Shown here: positions 32,058 to 41,600 of the stretch, piece by piece | Layout of the letters: every line of letters starts with the position of its first letter | Numbering within the stretch: position 1 is the stretch's first letter | NCBI GenBank assembly: GCA_022827885.1 | Contig: JAJEIP010000081.1 | Span: 34,338 to 98,337 of the forward strand | DNA: 64,000 nucleotides | Direction of reading: 5' to 3' | From: Candidatus Poribacteria bacterium | GTDB taxonomy: Bacteria; Poribacteria; WGA-4E; WGA-3G | The notes under the pieces: generated by a model | The model's input: only the letters and a program-made list of their open reading frames with translations | What the model was told of the DNA's origin: nothing | Database searches by the model: none | Position numbers and translations under genes: made by a program

Positions 32058-34871
32058 CTACTTTAGAATTACCATTCGGCGGGTGCGTTGGAAATCGCCA
32101 GCGGTAAATGTATAGAAATAGATGCCGCTTGCGACCTTCGTGCCATATTGGTCTCTCCCATCCCAGTACGCGGCTTTTTCTTGACTCCGATAACTGCCTC
32201 GTTCCTGTACCCCAATATTCAATTGGCGGACAAGCCCTCCACGGACATCGTAGATTTTGAGAGTGACTTCTGCTGCCTCTGCCAGATCGTAGGGGAACCA
32301 CGTCTCTGGGTTAAAAGGATTCGGATAATTCTGGAGAATTGTTGTCTGTTTGATAAACCCGAGCATCGAGAGCAAATGCGAAGACGGGTCCACAGAGAAC
32401 GGGACATCCGCAGCGCGGAATCCGAGGTCAATTGGGTTAAAGATAAACGCGGAGCCTGAGTTATCACCGGCATTGTCGCTCCCTGAAGCACCGACGATAG
32501 CAAACGACCCCTTAATCGCAACAGCTGCTCCAAACAGATCCGATCGGTTTGTGCCAGCGGCTTCAATTCGGCGCTTCTCTACCCAAGACAACCCGTCGCG
32601 TAAAAAGGAGTAAGCCGCACCTCTGTCGATTAGTACGTTTGGATCATCATGCGGATCCAGCAATGGATGGTTATCCTTCCACGCCCCGACGATTGCGGTA
32701 TCTTCGTGAATTGCGACGGCTGAGCCGAATTCATCTCCAGCATCGCCATCGGAGGCGGTTAACTTTGCCTGTTGGACCCAAGCATCTCGTGTCTCCACAA
32801 ACACATAAGCGGCCCCGAGGTCATCAAGACTTCGATCCTCTCTGGGGGCACCGATGATAGCAGCCCCGTTCGTTAAACTGATAGCGTACCCGAATCTGTC
32901 CCCGATGCCAATATCATTTGACAGAATCAGCAAGTCTTGTATCCATGTGCCTCCAGTGCGTGTAAAGAGATAGACGGCACCCGAATCGGGTCCCGCTGCG
33001 TCGCTCTCATGGGCACCGACGAGGACATTATCGTCATAGACAGAAACAGCAAACCCAAACTGGTCACCCGGCACAGCCCCGCGGTGGACGAGTTTCGCCT
33101 GTTGTGTCCAAGTGGCTCCGTTTCGGACAAAGACATAAGCAGCACCGGAATCCGTGCCCACCTCATCTTTTCCATAGGCACCCACGACAGCAGTATCCCC
33201 ATGTACCGCAACAGCAGATCCAAACCGATCAAAGATCCCGATGTCGCTACCGATTAATCGCGCCTGTTGAATCCATTCATCACCGACCTGTACGAAAATG
33301 TATGCCGCGCCAGCCTCCGGTCCTGCCACATCGACCCCGGGTGCACCGACAAGGACAGTTGCGCCATCCATTGCGACAGCATTCCCGAACATATCGCCTG
33401 CCTTTGCGTCGTCAGTCGTAAGTTTCTTGCGTTGCAGCCAGAGTGTGCCAGCGCGCTCAAAGACGTACACCGCCCCCGCGTTCGGTGCGATGTCATCGTC
33501 CTGCTGTGCGCCAGAGATAGCGAAGTTGCCGCTGATAGCGACAGATATTCCGAATTGATCTTCCGAAGCGGTCTCACCATCACTGAGTTTACTGCTTTCC
33601 ACCCACGACCCATCTTCTCTTTGTTCAAAGATATACGCGGCACCGGAGGACAGCCCACCCGCGTCTTGCAGTGGCGCGCCGGCGATCACTTCATTCTCAC
33701 CAATGGCGACAGCGAATCCGAGCTGGTCGCCACCTTCTCTGTCCGCCGCGACTAATTTTGTGTGTTGATTCCAAAATGGGGGTTCATTTTGCGTAAAGAC
33801 ATAAGCGGCACCGGTGACATCGTCACCAACATTGCCCCCTGTCGCGCCAATGGCAGCGGTTTCCCCTTTGATGTCAACAGAAACACCGAAAGAAGTCGCG
33901 CCATCAGGATCAATGGGAATCATCCGAATCCGAATCCGGTTCCTTTTTTGCTCCCAATTGGTCCCTTCGCGTCTATAGATGTAAGCAGCACCGGTACCTT
34001 TGTTTTTAGGCGAGGCCACAATGGCGAAATCCCCATCAACATCGACTGCGTATCCAAATCTATCTTCCGCTTCGGTGTTGTTTCCGATAAGTTTCGCTTG
34101 GAACAGCCATCCAAATTGGTTCCGGACGAATACATAAGCAGCACCGGCATCAAGCCCGGCTTCATCGTCCCGAGTCGCCCCAATAATAGCGGTATCTCCA
34201 TCGATCCCAATAGAAAAACCGAAGTATGCGAAGTTAGAGGCATCCGGCGCAGTGAGTTTGGCTGTCTGATTCCAAGTCTCTCCGTTCCTCTCAAAAACGT
34301 AGACAGACCCGCCATCTGCCAAAGGTTCGTTTGTCCGGTGGGATCCAACGAGAACAGTATCTTCATCAATCGCCACCGAGATACCGAAATAGTCGCCACG
34401 CGTTTCCTCAGGTGAGATGAGTTTGGCTTGCTCTACCCATTCAGTCCCTTGTCGCCTAAAGACATAAGCGGCCCCTGAGTTCCTTCCGACTCCATCGTTC
34501 ATCGGGGCACCAGCAACGAGGTAATCGCCACTCATCGCGAGTGCTGTGCCGAAGCGGTCCCCGCTCTCAGCATCGCTGGCAAACAGTTTTTCATGTTGAA
34601 CCCATCCGGTTTCGGTGCGCAAAAAGACCTGAAGCGAGCCCGTGTCCCTACCGAAGTCGGTATCGTCATTCGGAACCCCTACCACTGCATAATCACCGCT
34701 AATACCGACACTCGCACCGAAGCGATCTTGGATTACAGCAGCACTCGTGTTGAGTTGTACTCGATCAGCACTGCTTTGCACAATCAACCCAATTCCGAAG
34801 AATAGGGTTAGTATGGTTATTTGTAATTTTCTCAATTCTCTTCCCCCGCTATTAGACATTACCTGATGCAC
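32058..34871 (-). CDS. Secreted FG-GAP repeat protein with FlgD-like C-terminal segment
   Basis: The protein of about 937 residues has a signal peptide (ITILTLFFGIGLIVQSSA) and then fourteen FG-GAP-like repeats of about 55-60 residues, each with a core such as DRFGASVGISGDYAVVG. This is two seven-bladed propellers or one long array of integrin-alpha-like blades. The C-terminal 80 residues (ILQNYPNPFNPETWFPYD, then SGIYFYTFTAGDF) are a FlgD/type-IX-like sorting segment, so the protein is probably displayed on the surface. The start is unclear: GTG at 34871 or ATG at 34859; the first is my default. It may mediate adhesion; that is an inference from the repeats. Confidence 0.83.
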   Translation of the reverse strand: MHQVMSNSGGRELRKLQITILTLFFGIGLIVQSSADRVQLNTSAAVIQDRFGASVGISGDYAVVGVPNDDTDFGRDTGSLQVFLRTETGWVQHEKLFASDAESGDRFGTALAMSGDYLVAGAPMNDGVGRNSGAAYVFRRQGTEWVEQAKLISPEETRGDYFGISVAIDEDTVLVGSHRTNEPLADGGSVYVFERNGETWNQTAKLTAPDASNFAYFGFSIGIDGDTAIIGATRDDEAGLDAGAAYVFVRNQFGWLFQAKLIGNNTEAEDRFGYAVDVDGDFAIVASPKNKGTGAAYIYRREGTNWEQKRNRIRIRMIPIDPDGATSFGVSVDIKGETAAIGATGGNVGDDVTGAAYVFTQNEPPFWNQHTKLVAADREGGDQLGFAVAIGENEVIAGAPLQDAGGLSSGAAYIFEQREDGSWVESSKLSDGETASEDQFGISVAISGNFAISGAQQDDDIAPNAGAVYVFERAGTLWLQRKKLTTDDAKAGDMFGNAVAMDGATVLVGAPGVDVAGPEAGAAYIFVQVGDEWIQQARLIGSDIGIFDRFGSAVAVHGDTAVVGAYGKDEVGTDSGAAYVFVRNGATWTQQAKLVHRGAVPGDQFGFAVSVYDDNVLVGAHESDAAGPDSGAVYLFTRTGGTWIQDLLILSNDIGIGDRFGYAISLTNGAAIIGAPREDRSLDDLGAAYVFVETRDAWVQQAKLTASDGDAGDEFGSAVAIHEDTAIVGAWKDNHPLLDPHDDPNVLIDRGAAYSFLRDGLSWVEKRRIEAAGTNRSDLFGAAVAIKGSFAIVGASGSDNAGDNSGSAFIFNPIDLGFRAADVPFSVDPSSHLLSMLGFIKQTTILQNYPNPFNPETWFPYDLAEAAEVTLKIYDVRGGLVRQLNIGVQERGSYRSQEKAAYWDGRDQYGTKVASGIYFYTFTAGDFQRTRRMVILK

Positions 34872-35093
34872 TGAACCGACAAAACAGGCGTGAGTTAAGA
34901 TGAACTGTTTTGATTGGTAACGTTTTTTTTAATTCTGTTGTAATGGATCTTCCTTGTACTCAATTAATTAGTGACACAATTTATAGCCAAAAAGGGTGCA
35001 TAATTCTGGAGAGATCGTAAAAATCTGAGTTTTAACCCCCAAAATTGAACCTCCCTCACTTGCCGAACACTCCTATCCGTGAACGTCCCAATG

Positions 35094-35720
35094 TTACGCC
35101 GATATACTGAGACTATAGATTGTCTGCGCTTTATCATCACCGTACCATAAAGCCGTGCCATCCCAAGTGAGTCCATGTGGTTCGCTTGGACATGAGATTT
35201 TATTAAGCACCTCACCGGATTCGGGATGGATTCGGTAAACAATATGGTCGTTCGTATCGGCGTTCCAAAGTGCCTCACCATCCCACGCCAATCCGTGTGC
35301 GCGCCCCCCGGGTGTCTGAAGCTCCGCAAGGATTTCGCCAGTCTCAGGGCACTGTTTGATGAACCGGCTCGTGTTCATGTCAACGCTCCAGAGATGCTCG
35401 CCGTCATAAGCCAATCCGTGTGGACCTTCCCCGGGCGATGAAAATGTTGTAACGACTTCCAGTTCAGGAATTGTGAGTTTGTAGAAAGTTTGTTGCCATA
35501 TACTGTTATACCAGAGATGCTCACCATCCCATTCTATGCCAGAACTGCCGGGGTAAGGAGGCGTAAGCGTTAGTTCAACGTCGCCGGTTTCAGGGTTGAT
35601 CTTGTGGATAGGTCCAACCCCTTCAACACTCCAGAGCGATGTTCCGTGCCATGCGAGTCCATTTGTGCCAGCACCGGGGGCTGGGATTTGATGTCCGGTT
35701 GTCTCACGCATTTTTGTCAT
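35094..35720 (-). CDS. Small cytoplasmic beta-propeller (lyase-like repeats)
   Basis: The protein of about 208 residues consists of five repeats around GLAWDGEALW-like cores, such as GLAYDGEHLWSVD and GLTWDGTALWYGD, spaced about 40 residues. This resembles streptogramin-lyase/YncE-type propellers; a function cannot be named. No signal peptide is visible. Its start (ATG at 35720, or ATG at 35711 with GGGAGAG at better spacing) overlaps the end of queG, so translation is likely coupled. The repeats lack any recognisable catalytic motif. Confidence 0.75.
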   Translation of the reverse strand: MTKMRETTGHQIPAPGAGTNGLAWHGTSLWSVEGVGPIHKINPETGDVELTLTPPYPGSSGIEWDGEHLWYNSIWQQTFYKLTIPELEVVTTFSSPGEGPHGLAYDGEHLWSVDMNTSRFIKQCPETGEILAELQTPGGRAHGLAWDGEALWNADTNDHIVYRIHPESGEVLNKISCPSEPHGLTWDGTALWYGDDKAQTIYSLSISA

Positions 35721-36927
35721 CTCTCCCTGATAATTGCGCCGTTTCTAAGAGCGCGTCCTGAATTTCAGTGATAACACCTTGATCCGTTTCAACAGTGAGC
35801 CGCGTTTGCAATACCCGTTTGGCGGTTTTGCCTCTGATTTTTCCCAATGCCCAAGCAGCGTGACCGCGAACCAAAGGTTCGTGATCCGCTAATGCGCCTT
35901 CCAGTGCCGGAACAGCACGCCGCGCGCCCCAATTACCGATGGCAACAAGGACATTTCGCAAGAACCCGCGACGCTTCGCACGTTTGATTGGACTCCCTTT
36001 GAATCGTTGACTAAATTCCTGTTGCGTCATACCAACAAGCGAGAGTAACTCCGGAGCGAGGTTCCCATCGCGCGGCTGAAATGCTCGTTCGGTTGTCGGC
36101 ACAGCCTTACTGTTCCAAGGACAAACCTCTTGACAGATGTCGCAGCCAAAAATTAAATTCCCGACCTTGGGGCGCAGTGCCTTCGGTATGCTTCCTTTCA
36201 ACTCGATTGTCAGATAAGAGATACAGAGCCGAGAATCGAGCAGATTCGGTTCAATAATTGCGTCCGTTGGGCACGCTTCAATACAACGCGTGCAAGTGCC
36301 ACAACTTCCACGTAGATCTGGCGTGTCGTATTCGAAGGCAACATCGATAAGGACCTCCGCGAGAAAATACCAAGAACCGGAACGCCAATGAATCAAGTTC
36401 GTATTTTTACCGATCCATCCGATGCCTGCTTTCTGTGCGTACTCCCTTTCAATAATAGGCGCGGTATCCACACATACGCGGGTTCGCAATTCGGTTTCAG
36501 CCGTCTGTTTAATAAAAGTGACAAGTTCTAAAAGGCGTTCACGAATAAGTTCATGGTAATCATCACCCCACGCGTAGCGGGAGATCTGGCCTCGTCCGGG
36601 ATTTTGTGTAAGTGCCTCCGACGGGTCAAGTGTATAATAGTTCATGGCGAGGCTAATAACAGATTTCGCCTCTGTCAACAATCGCCGGACATCTGTTTTA
36701 AGCGGAAGATGTTTTTCAAGATAGCGCATCTCCCCAGCGTACCCGCTTTCTATCCACTGCTGATACCGCGCAATCGTTTCACTGTGCGCTGCGGGTGTAA
36801 TTCCGACGAGTTCAAATCCAAGTTCGTTCGCGCGTGCCTGAATTTGCTTTTTAATTATACCTTGCGGATTTTTAATTTTTCCTTGCGGATCGGTGAGGTG
36901 AGTGTTTTTGCTTGGGTGTTTCCCCAA
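35704..36927 (-). CDS. queG: Epoxyqueuosine reductase
   Basis: The enzyme reduces epoxyqueuosine to queuosine in tRNA, using cobalamin and two 4Fe-4S clusters. Cluster motifs are SCGTCTRCIEACPTDAI and GCDICQEVCPWN. Family homology begins at IQARANELGFELVGI. A HEAT-like extension (ALADHEPLVRGHAAWALGKI) closes the protein, as in many homologues. The start is problematic: the only upstream start in frame is a TTG at 36927 without a good ribosome site, and the first about 28 residues are translated from two tandem copies of the dispersed leader repeat. Where the repeat would put an ATG there is AAG. A non-standard start (ATA or ATT) near 36855 is possible. Confidence 0.9.
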   Translation of the reverse strand: MGKHPSKNTHLTDPQGKIKNPQGIIKKQIQARANELGFELVGITPAAHSETIARYQQWIESGYAGEMRYLEKHLPLKTDVRRLLTEAKSVISLAMNYYTLDPSEALTQNPGRGQISRYAWGDDYHELIRERLLELVTFIKQTAETELRTRVCVDTAPIIEREYAQKAGIGWIGKNTNLIHWRSGSWYFLAEVLIDVAFEYDTPDLRGSCGTCTRCIEACPTDAIIEPNLLDSRLCISYLTIELKGSIPKALRPKVGNLIFGCDICQEVCPWNSKAVPTTERAFQPRDGNLAPELLSLVGMTQQEFSQRFKGSPIKRAKRRGFLRNVLVAIGNWGARRAVPALEGALADHEPLVRGHAAWALGKIRGKTAKRVLQTRLTVETDQGVITEIQDALLETAQLSGRDDKNA

Positions 36928-36978
36928 GGATTTTCAAGCACCTCTCCGTATATCCGCCCTCCGCTACGCTTACGGGCT
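36848..36978 (-). repeat. Dispersed intergenic element with duplicated leader end
   Basis: On the minus strand it begins AGCCCGTAAGCGTAGCGGAG and ends with two tandem leader modules: ATCCGCAAGG-AAAAATTAAAAA and ATCCGCAAGG-TATAATTAAAAA. The middle contains GGGGAAACACCCAAGC, shared with the element at 41821-41968. The duplicated end overlaps the 5' coding part of queG. Confidence 0.7.
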
Positions 36979-37007
36979 ACAGGTTTGGGTTAGTCAAGCA
37001 GAATAAA

Positions 37008-38075
37008 TTAAAAAGTTCCGCGTGGATAGGATCCGAGCACGTTGACGTTTCGGCACAATTCCTCAAGCTCCTCAATCGCGGCGATGACGCGTTCTTCAGC
37101 AATATGCCCTTCCATCTCAGTAAAGAAGATATATTCCCAAGGTTTGGCTCGGGACGGCAAAGATTCTAAATAACTCAGATTCAATTGTGCCTGTTCTAAA
37201 ATACCCAAGGCTTGGTGGAGTGCGCCAACCTTGTCCGGAATTGCGAAAAACAGTGCAGTCCGATCATGTCCGCTTGGGTCTGGAATATGCTTTCCGATGA
37301 CAAAGAAGCGGGTTGTGTTATCGGGTTCATCCATAATCGAGTTTGCGATGATTGGAACTTCATAAAGTTCACTTGCGAGTTCGCTTGCAATGGCAGCTGC
37401 TGACGGCTCTTGTGCGGCGCGCTGTGCCGCCTCCGATGTACTCACGACCTCAATCTGCTCAACATCACTGAGATGCTGCCTTAACCATGTCTTACACTGT
37501 GCGAAAGGTTGTGGATGTGAGTAGATACACCGAACTTCCGCGAGCGGTGACCTGGATAAAAGGTGCTGTTTTATCGGTTGGAAGGTCTCTGCACAAATCC
37601 ACAAAGGTGTCCGTTGGAAGCGTTCCAAAACATCACGAACAGTACCGTGTGCTGAATTTTCAATAGCCACCACCCCGTAGTCCGCCCGACCCGCTTCAAC
37701 TTCAGTAAAAATTTCAACCTGTGGGTGAACAGGGATAAACTCAGTTGATGTACCGAAATGCGAGAGCGCCGCCAAGTGCCCGAAACTGCCAACCGGTCCG
37801 AGGAACGCCACCCTCTCCAGATCTTGCAAGGAACGGGACGCAGATAAAATCTCGGTCCAGATCGTTTCAAGTGCGGCTTCAGGGAATTTACCCTGATTCC
37901 GTTTCTTCAAACGTTCAATAATCTGCTTCTGCCGATGCGGAACATAGACCTCCGCAATGCCTGTTTCTGCCTTCACGGCACCGACCCGCTTGGAAATCTC
38001 AGCTCGCTTCTGTAGCAATCCTAAAATTTGGTCGTCAATCTCGTTAATCTGGTCTCGGTACTTTGTTAAATCCAT
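37008..38075 (-). CDS. pheA: Bifunctional chorismate mutase / prephenate dehydratase
   Basis: The 355-residue enzyme converts chorismate to prephenate and then to phenylpyruvate for phenylalanine synthesis. Residues 1-85 are an AroQ-type chorismate mutase (YRDQINEIDDQILGLLQKRA). Residues about 87-265 are prephenate dehydratase, with VAFLGPVGSFGH, ENSAHGTV and DNTTRFFVIG. Residues about 275-352 are the regulatory ACT domain, with YLESLPSRAKPWEYIFF as the phenylalanine-binding ESRP variant. The start at 38075 is preceded by TAGGAAATTAAAA, the ribosome core lying at the end of an inverted-repeat element. Feedback inhibition by phenylalanine is expected from the ACT domain. Confidence 0.95.
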   Translation of the reverse strand: MDLTKYRDQINEIDDQILGLLQKRAEISKRVGAVKAETGIAEVYVPHRQKQIIERLKKRNQGKFPEAALETIWTEILSASRSLQDLERVAFLGPVGSFGHLAALSHFGTSTEFIPVHPQVEIFTEVEAGRADYGVVAIENSAHGTVRDVLERFQRTPLWICAETFQPIKQHLLSRSPLAEVRCIYSHPQPFAQCKTWLRQHLSDVEQIEVVSTSEAAQRAAQEPSAAAIASELASELYEVPIIANSIMDEPDNTTRFFVIGKHIPDPSGHDRTALFFAIPDKVGALHQALGILEQAQLNLSYLESLPSRAKPWEYIFFTEMEGHIAEERVIAAIEELEELCRNVNVLGSYPRGTF

Positions 38076-38084
38076 TTTTAATTT

Positions 38085-38162
38085 CCTATAGACATGTCAC
38101 CCCTACGGGGTTCAAGAGGGAATCCCTTTAAACACCCGGTAGCGGTGACACGCCTATAGATT
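38085..38162. repeat. Inverted-repeat element in the pheA leader
   Basis: CTATAGACATGTCACCCCTA at 38087-38106 is matched in reverse near 38141-38160 (CTATAGGCGTGTCACCGCTA on the minus strand). About 35 bp separates the arms. The pheA side contributes the AGGAA ribosome core. It could fold as a long hairpin in the pheA transcript. Confidence 0.6.
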
Positions 38163-38169
38163 TCCATAG

Positions 38170-38415
38170 TTAGGAATCCAATTTCTTCATAGCTGCAATC
38201 ATTTCCTCGTCCGAGGGGTTATTTTTCACCATTTCAGTGAACGCCTCAGCACTTATCTCGTGTTCCTCCAGGAACATCTTATCCTGCGGTCACGGGTAGA
38301 TATACTCACCGAGGATACCCTGCAGTTTTGCATTGGCTTTATCACTGATTCTGGCTAACCATGGGATATCTCCAATAATCATGTCCCGGTGCCGTGGTTT
38401 CCAATCGAGAGCCAT
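38170..38415 (-). CDS. DUF5069-like small protein with an in-frame TGA (candidate selenoprotein or nonsense mutant)
   Basis: This gene of 81 codons starts at an ATG with an ideal AAAGGAGGTGA ribosome site. The product reads MALDWKPRHRDMIIGDIPWL, then RISDKANAKLQGILGEYIYP, then a TGA at 38292-38290 (codon 42), then PQDKMFLEEHEISAEAFTEM and NPSDEEMIAAMKKLDS. Both halves match the DUF5069 pattern, in which I recall a cysteine often stands after the tyrosine where the TGA is. No other stop or frameshift occurs. A hairpin starts 13 bases after the TGA with UGGA as its loop, meeting the outline of a bacterial SECIS element. Alternatives are a TGC-to-TGA mutation or a sequence error. The function of DUF5069 is unknown. 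Confidence 0.7.
38261..38276 (-). other. SECIS-like hairpin after the in-frame TGA
   Basis: TGTTCC-TGGA-GGAACA forms a perfect six-pair stem. The loop begins 19 bases after the TGA and has G as second base, which agrees with the known bacterial SECIS outline (G among the first two loop bases, loop 16-37 bases from the UGA). A short stem like this can arise by chance. Confidence 0.45.
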
Positions 38416-38466
38416 CTGTTTCACCTCCTTTAATAGTCTTCAGTACGGGTTGCTACGCAACCCTTT

Positions 38467-38638
38467 TATGGTAGATTTTAGAATTACTTAGACACCTTTA
38501 ACCAGGACCCAACCCCCCTAAGAATCAGAATCAACGGTATGAAGTCCGTATGGACTTCCCCGGGTATGAAGCCCGTGTGGGCTTCCCCGCCCCTTATCAG
38601 GGGGGAATTGTGTCTATCTATTTTTAGGATCCACCATA
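38467..38638. mobile_element. MITE-like element, 172 bp
   Basis: TATGGTAGATTTTAGAATTA at 38467-38486 and its continuation to 38495 match the reverse complement of 38610-38638 at 22 of 29 positions without gaps. A second inner pair, CCCCCCTAAG and its counterpart GATAAG/CCCCCC, lies inside. No protein is encoded. It ends 15 bp before the UPF0182 stop codon and fills the gap between that gene and the DUF5069-like gene. Confidence 0.6.
38536..38589 (+). repeat. Two tandem 27-bp hairpin units
   Basis: Each unit has the form GGTATGAAG..CTTCCCCG. The first stem is GAAGTCC/GGACTTC, the second GAAGCCC/GGGCTTC. They differ at three positions, two of which are the two sides of one stem pair (T-A to C-G). 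Confidence 0.7.
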
Positions 38639-38652
38639 GTTATCGCCGATAG

Positions 38653-41600
38653 CTACTCAGCAAGCTGACGTAAAGTTTCCTCCAAAAGTCGCTGATACCG
38701 TCCATATTCTGTCCAATCACCAGCACGTAGCGCATTCTGTCCCGCGTTGAAATAACGGTTCGCTTGTTCAATGAGTCCTGGCAATGAGGTCTGGTCTGTG
38801 CTAATATCGGTTCCCGCGTCCCTATCGTCAGTGGTCGCTGTCGCAGCGGTGGTCTGGAACCCTGTTCCCTGTCCGAACATCTTGACGAGTGCCTCCTCAA
38901 GAGTTTCACCCCATACGACTTCGTTCCCGTATCCGATGACGACACGCCGTAATTCAGGAATAGCGGTTTTTTCATCTTCGGATTGGATATAGATAGGCTC
39001 AACATAAAGCAGAGAGTTATTCATCGGCAGAATCAACAGATTTCCACGTAAGACGCGGGATCCTTGCGTATTCCAGAGGCTAATCTGCTGTGAAATCTCC
39101 GGTTCTTGGCTAATAAAGTTCTCCACCTGCATCGGTCCAGCGACCTGTTTCCCTTTCGGGAACCGGTAAACAAGGAGCTGCCCATATTGGGGCAAATCAC
39201 ATCGAGCAGCGAGCCATGCAGTCAGATTCGGTTTGTTGAGCGGTGTGAACGGCAACATTAACATGAATTCCGATTGTTCCTGTCCCGGCAGTCTGATAAC
39301 GACATAATAGGGTTCAACGGGTTGCCCATTTGCCCCGGAACTTTGGGGGACCTGCTGCGGTGCGAAAGGACTCCTGGGTTGCGGAGGCGCGGCAGTCTGT
39401 CGTGTTTGGGCATCCGTATTGTCATAAAGCTCCCTGCCAATCTCCCATTTATCTTCACCTGCGTAGAAGGTTACCGGGTCTTTCATGTGGTAATCCTGAT
39501 AAACGCGGGCTTGGATAAGGAACATGGAGGTCGGGTATCGGATATGCGCCTTAAGCTCCTCCGGCATCTCCTCAAACGACTTGAAAAGGTTCGGGAAAAT
39601 CCGTCGATAACATTCTGCGATTGGATCCTGCTCCCGCTCCATAACGTAAAAATCGACAGTGCCATCGTAAGCATCAACGACGACTTTAACAGAGTTGCGG
39701 ATGTAGTTCCCCCACGGTTCAGCATTTTGCTGTGCATCAGCAATCTGTCGTCTTCTCTCGCTGACGAATTCTCGCATTGAAACGGAATAAGGATACCGGT
39801 GTGTGATCGTATAGGCATCGATCATCCAAACCAATCTACCGTTATGGAGAATGATGTAAGGGTCTCCGTCGTACCGTAAGAAGGGTGCGATTTTTTGGAT
39901 CCGTCTCTTGATGTTTCGTTCGTAAAGGATTCGACTTGTCGGTGAAATTTCACCGGGTAGCACGAAGTTAATTTCGTTATCGAACTTAAGCATGTATACC
40001 ATTTTACGCCAGAAAGAGCTCAGTTGGACCCCGCCCTTTCCTTGATAGGCGTATTCGGCGTATTGTTGACCTTCCTGCGGATAGTCAAACTCAAGTCCTT
40101 GGCTACGTTCTGGATGAACGATGACATAGCGATCCGTGCGTTCACCATAATAGATACGAGGTCCCGGTGTTTCGGTGAACCGATGTTGCCACTGCTCGTC
40201 ATAGTCAATAGGTGGCAATCCCTGAATGTACATGTTCGGTTTGCCATTATCAATTTCGTTGACGGGACTTACAACGGCACCGTAGCCGTGCGTGTAGGTA
40301 TAGGTCTGTTTATACCAGTCATTTCTAATTTCGATCGGGAGTTCGTTGATATTGAGTTCCCGTCCAGAAAGCATTACCTGCCGAATCTCACCATCAACGA
40401 CATAGCGATCAATATCAACATCATTGAAATCATACTGTGTCCGCAATTCCTGGAGTTGTCGGAAAGTCCTGCGCAAGGGTCGCCAATCCCAGAGACGAAT
40501 GCTATTGAAAACAGAAGCGTTTTCGGAACTTCTTATGTCATCATAACTGAGTTGTTCTGTCAACGGGTATTCTTCTTCTGTCACAGTATTCTCAGCCAAA
40601 CCATACGCCTGGAGCGTTGCTTTGATGTTGTAGTTGATATAATCCGCCTCTAACACCTGTTTTCTGGGTTCAACCTGCCATCTCTGTATAGCGACCGGAT
40701 AGACCTGTCCAAGGAATCCGGCAATCAGAAACACAGCGAATCCACCAAAAGCGAGGGTATTGCGTCGGAGGAAGATAGAAATGATGAAAATGATGGCACA
40801 CAGGATTGTGAGTCCAATCAAGAAATATAAAATAGGGAGTCGTGCCTTCATTGCGGCGTATCCACCACCCCCGCGGACAACATCGTTTGTCGTGTAGAGG
40901 AGGTCAAACATAGCAAACCGGTAGTTCCATGCTCGGAAGAGGAGTGTCAACCCGACAAGCGTGAACAAATGTGCTTTCACATTGAAAGGTGGACGGAACC
41001 GAAACTGGCTGGTATCGCCCGTGATTAGCCCGTGAAAAAAGTAGATGACGACCGCAAATATCGTCACTAACATAAAGATACCGAAAAGCGTTCCACACAC
41101 ATACCGTTCCGCTGGCATCCTGAAAACGTAGTAGGCGACGTCCTTATCAAAGATAGGATCGCGCGCAGGAGATGTCAAGAACGCTTTCTGCCCGGGTTCA
41201 ATTTGAACAGGCGTATTTAAACGGATAGCATCATTCAAAATAGCTTCAACCCGTGCGTCCTGATTTGTCCCGTTTACCTGTAAACTTATCTGATCCCCGA
41301 CCCTTATGTTTTTCGCTTGGAGTTCGAGTGGCGAGACAGGAATTTCGGCAGAATTGAGGCTTTCTTCTACAACAATAGGCGTAGCGGCAGGGAAAGTGAG
41401 ACTCTCAGCATTGGCATAGCGTAGATAGATTTCCCATCGGTCGCTGGCTGCATACCCCATCATGATACTAAAAAGGACCGCAAGCAGTGTGAGTGCGCCG
41501 TAGATCATTTTTCGCGTATCACCGGGATTTTCTGCGCCACTGCCCATGAAATCCGCGCCGCCCATAAAAGCCGGACTGAGATGTGCGGGTGTGAATCGAT

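Noticed and set aside
33762..34415. 217-codon open frame opposite the FG-GAP gene
   Set aside because: It is antisense to the repeats, and its periodic composition is fully explained by them.
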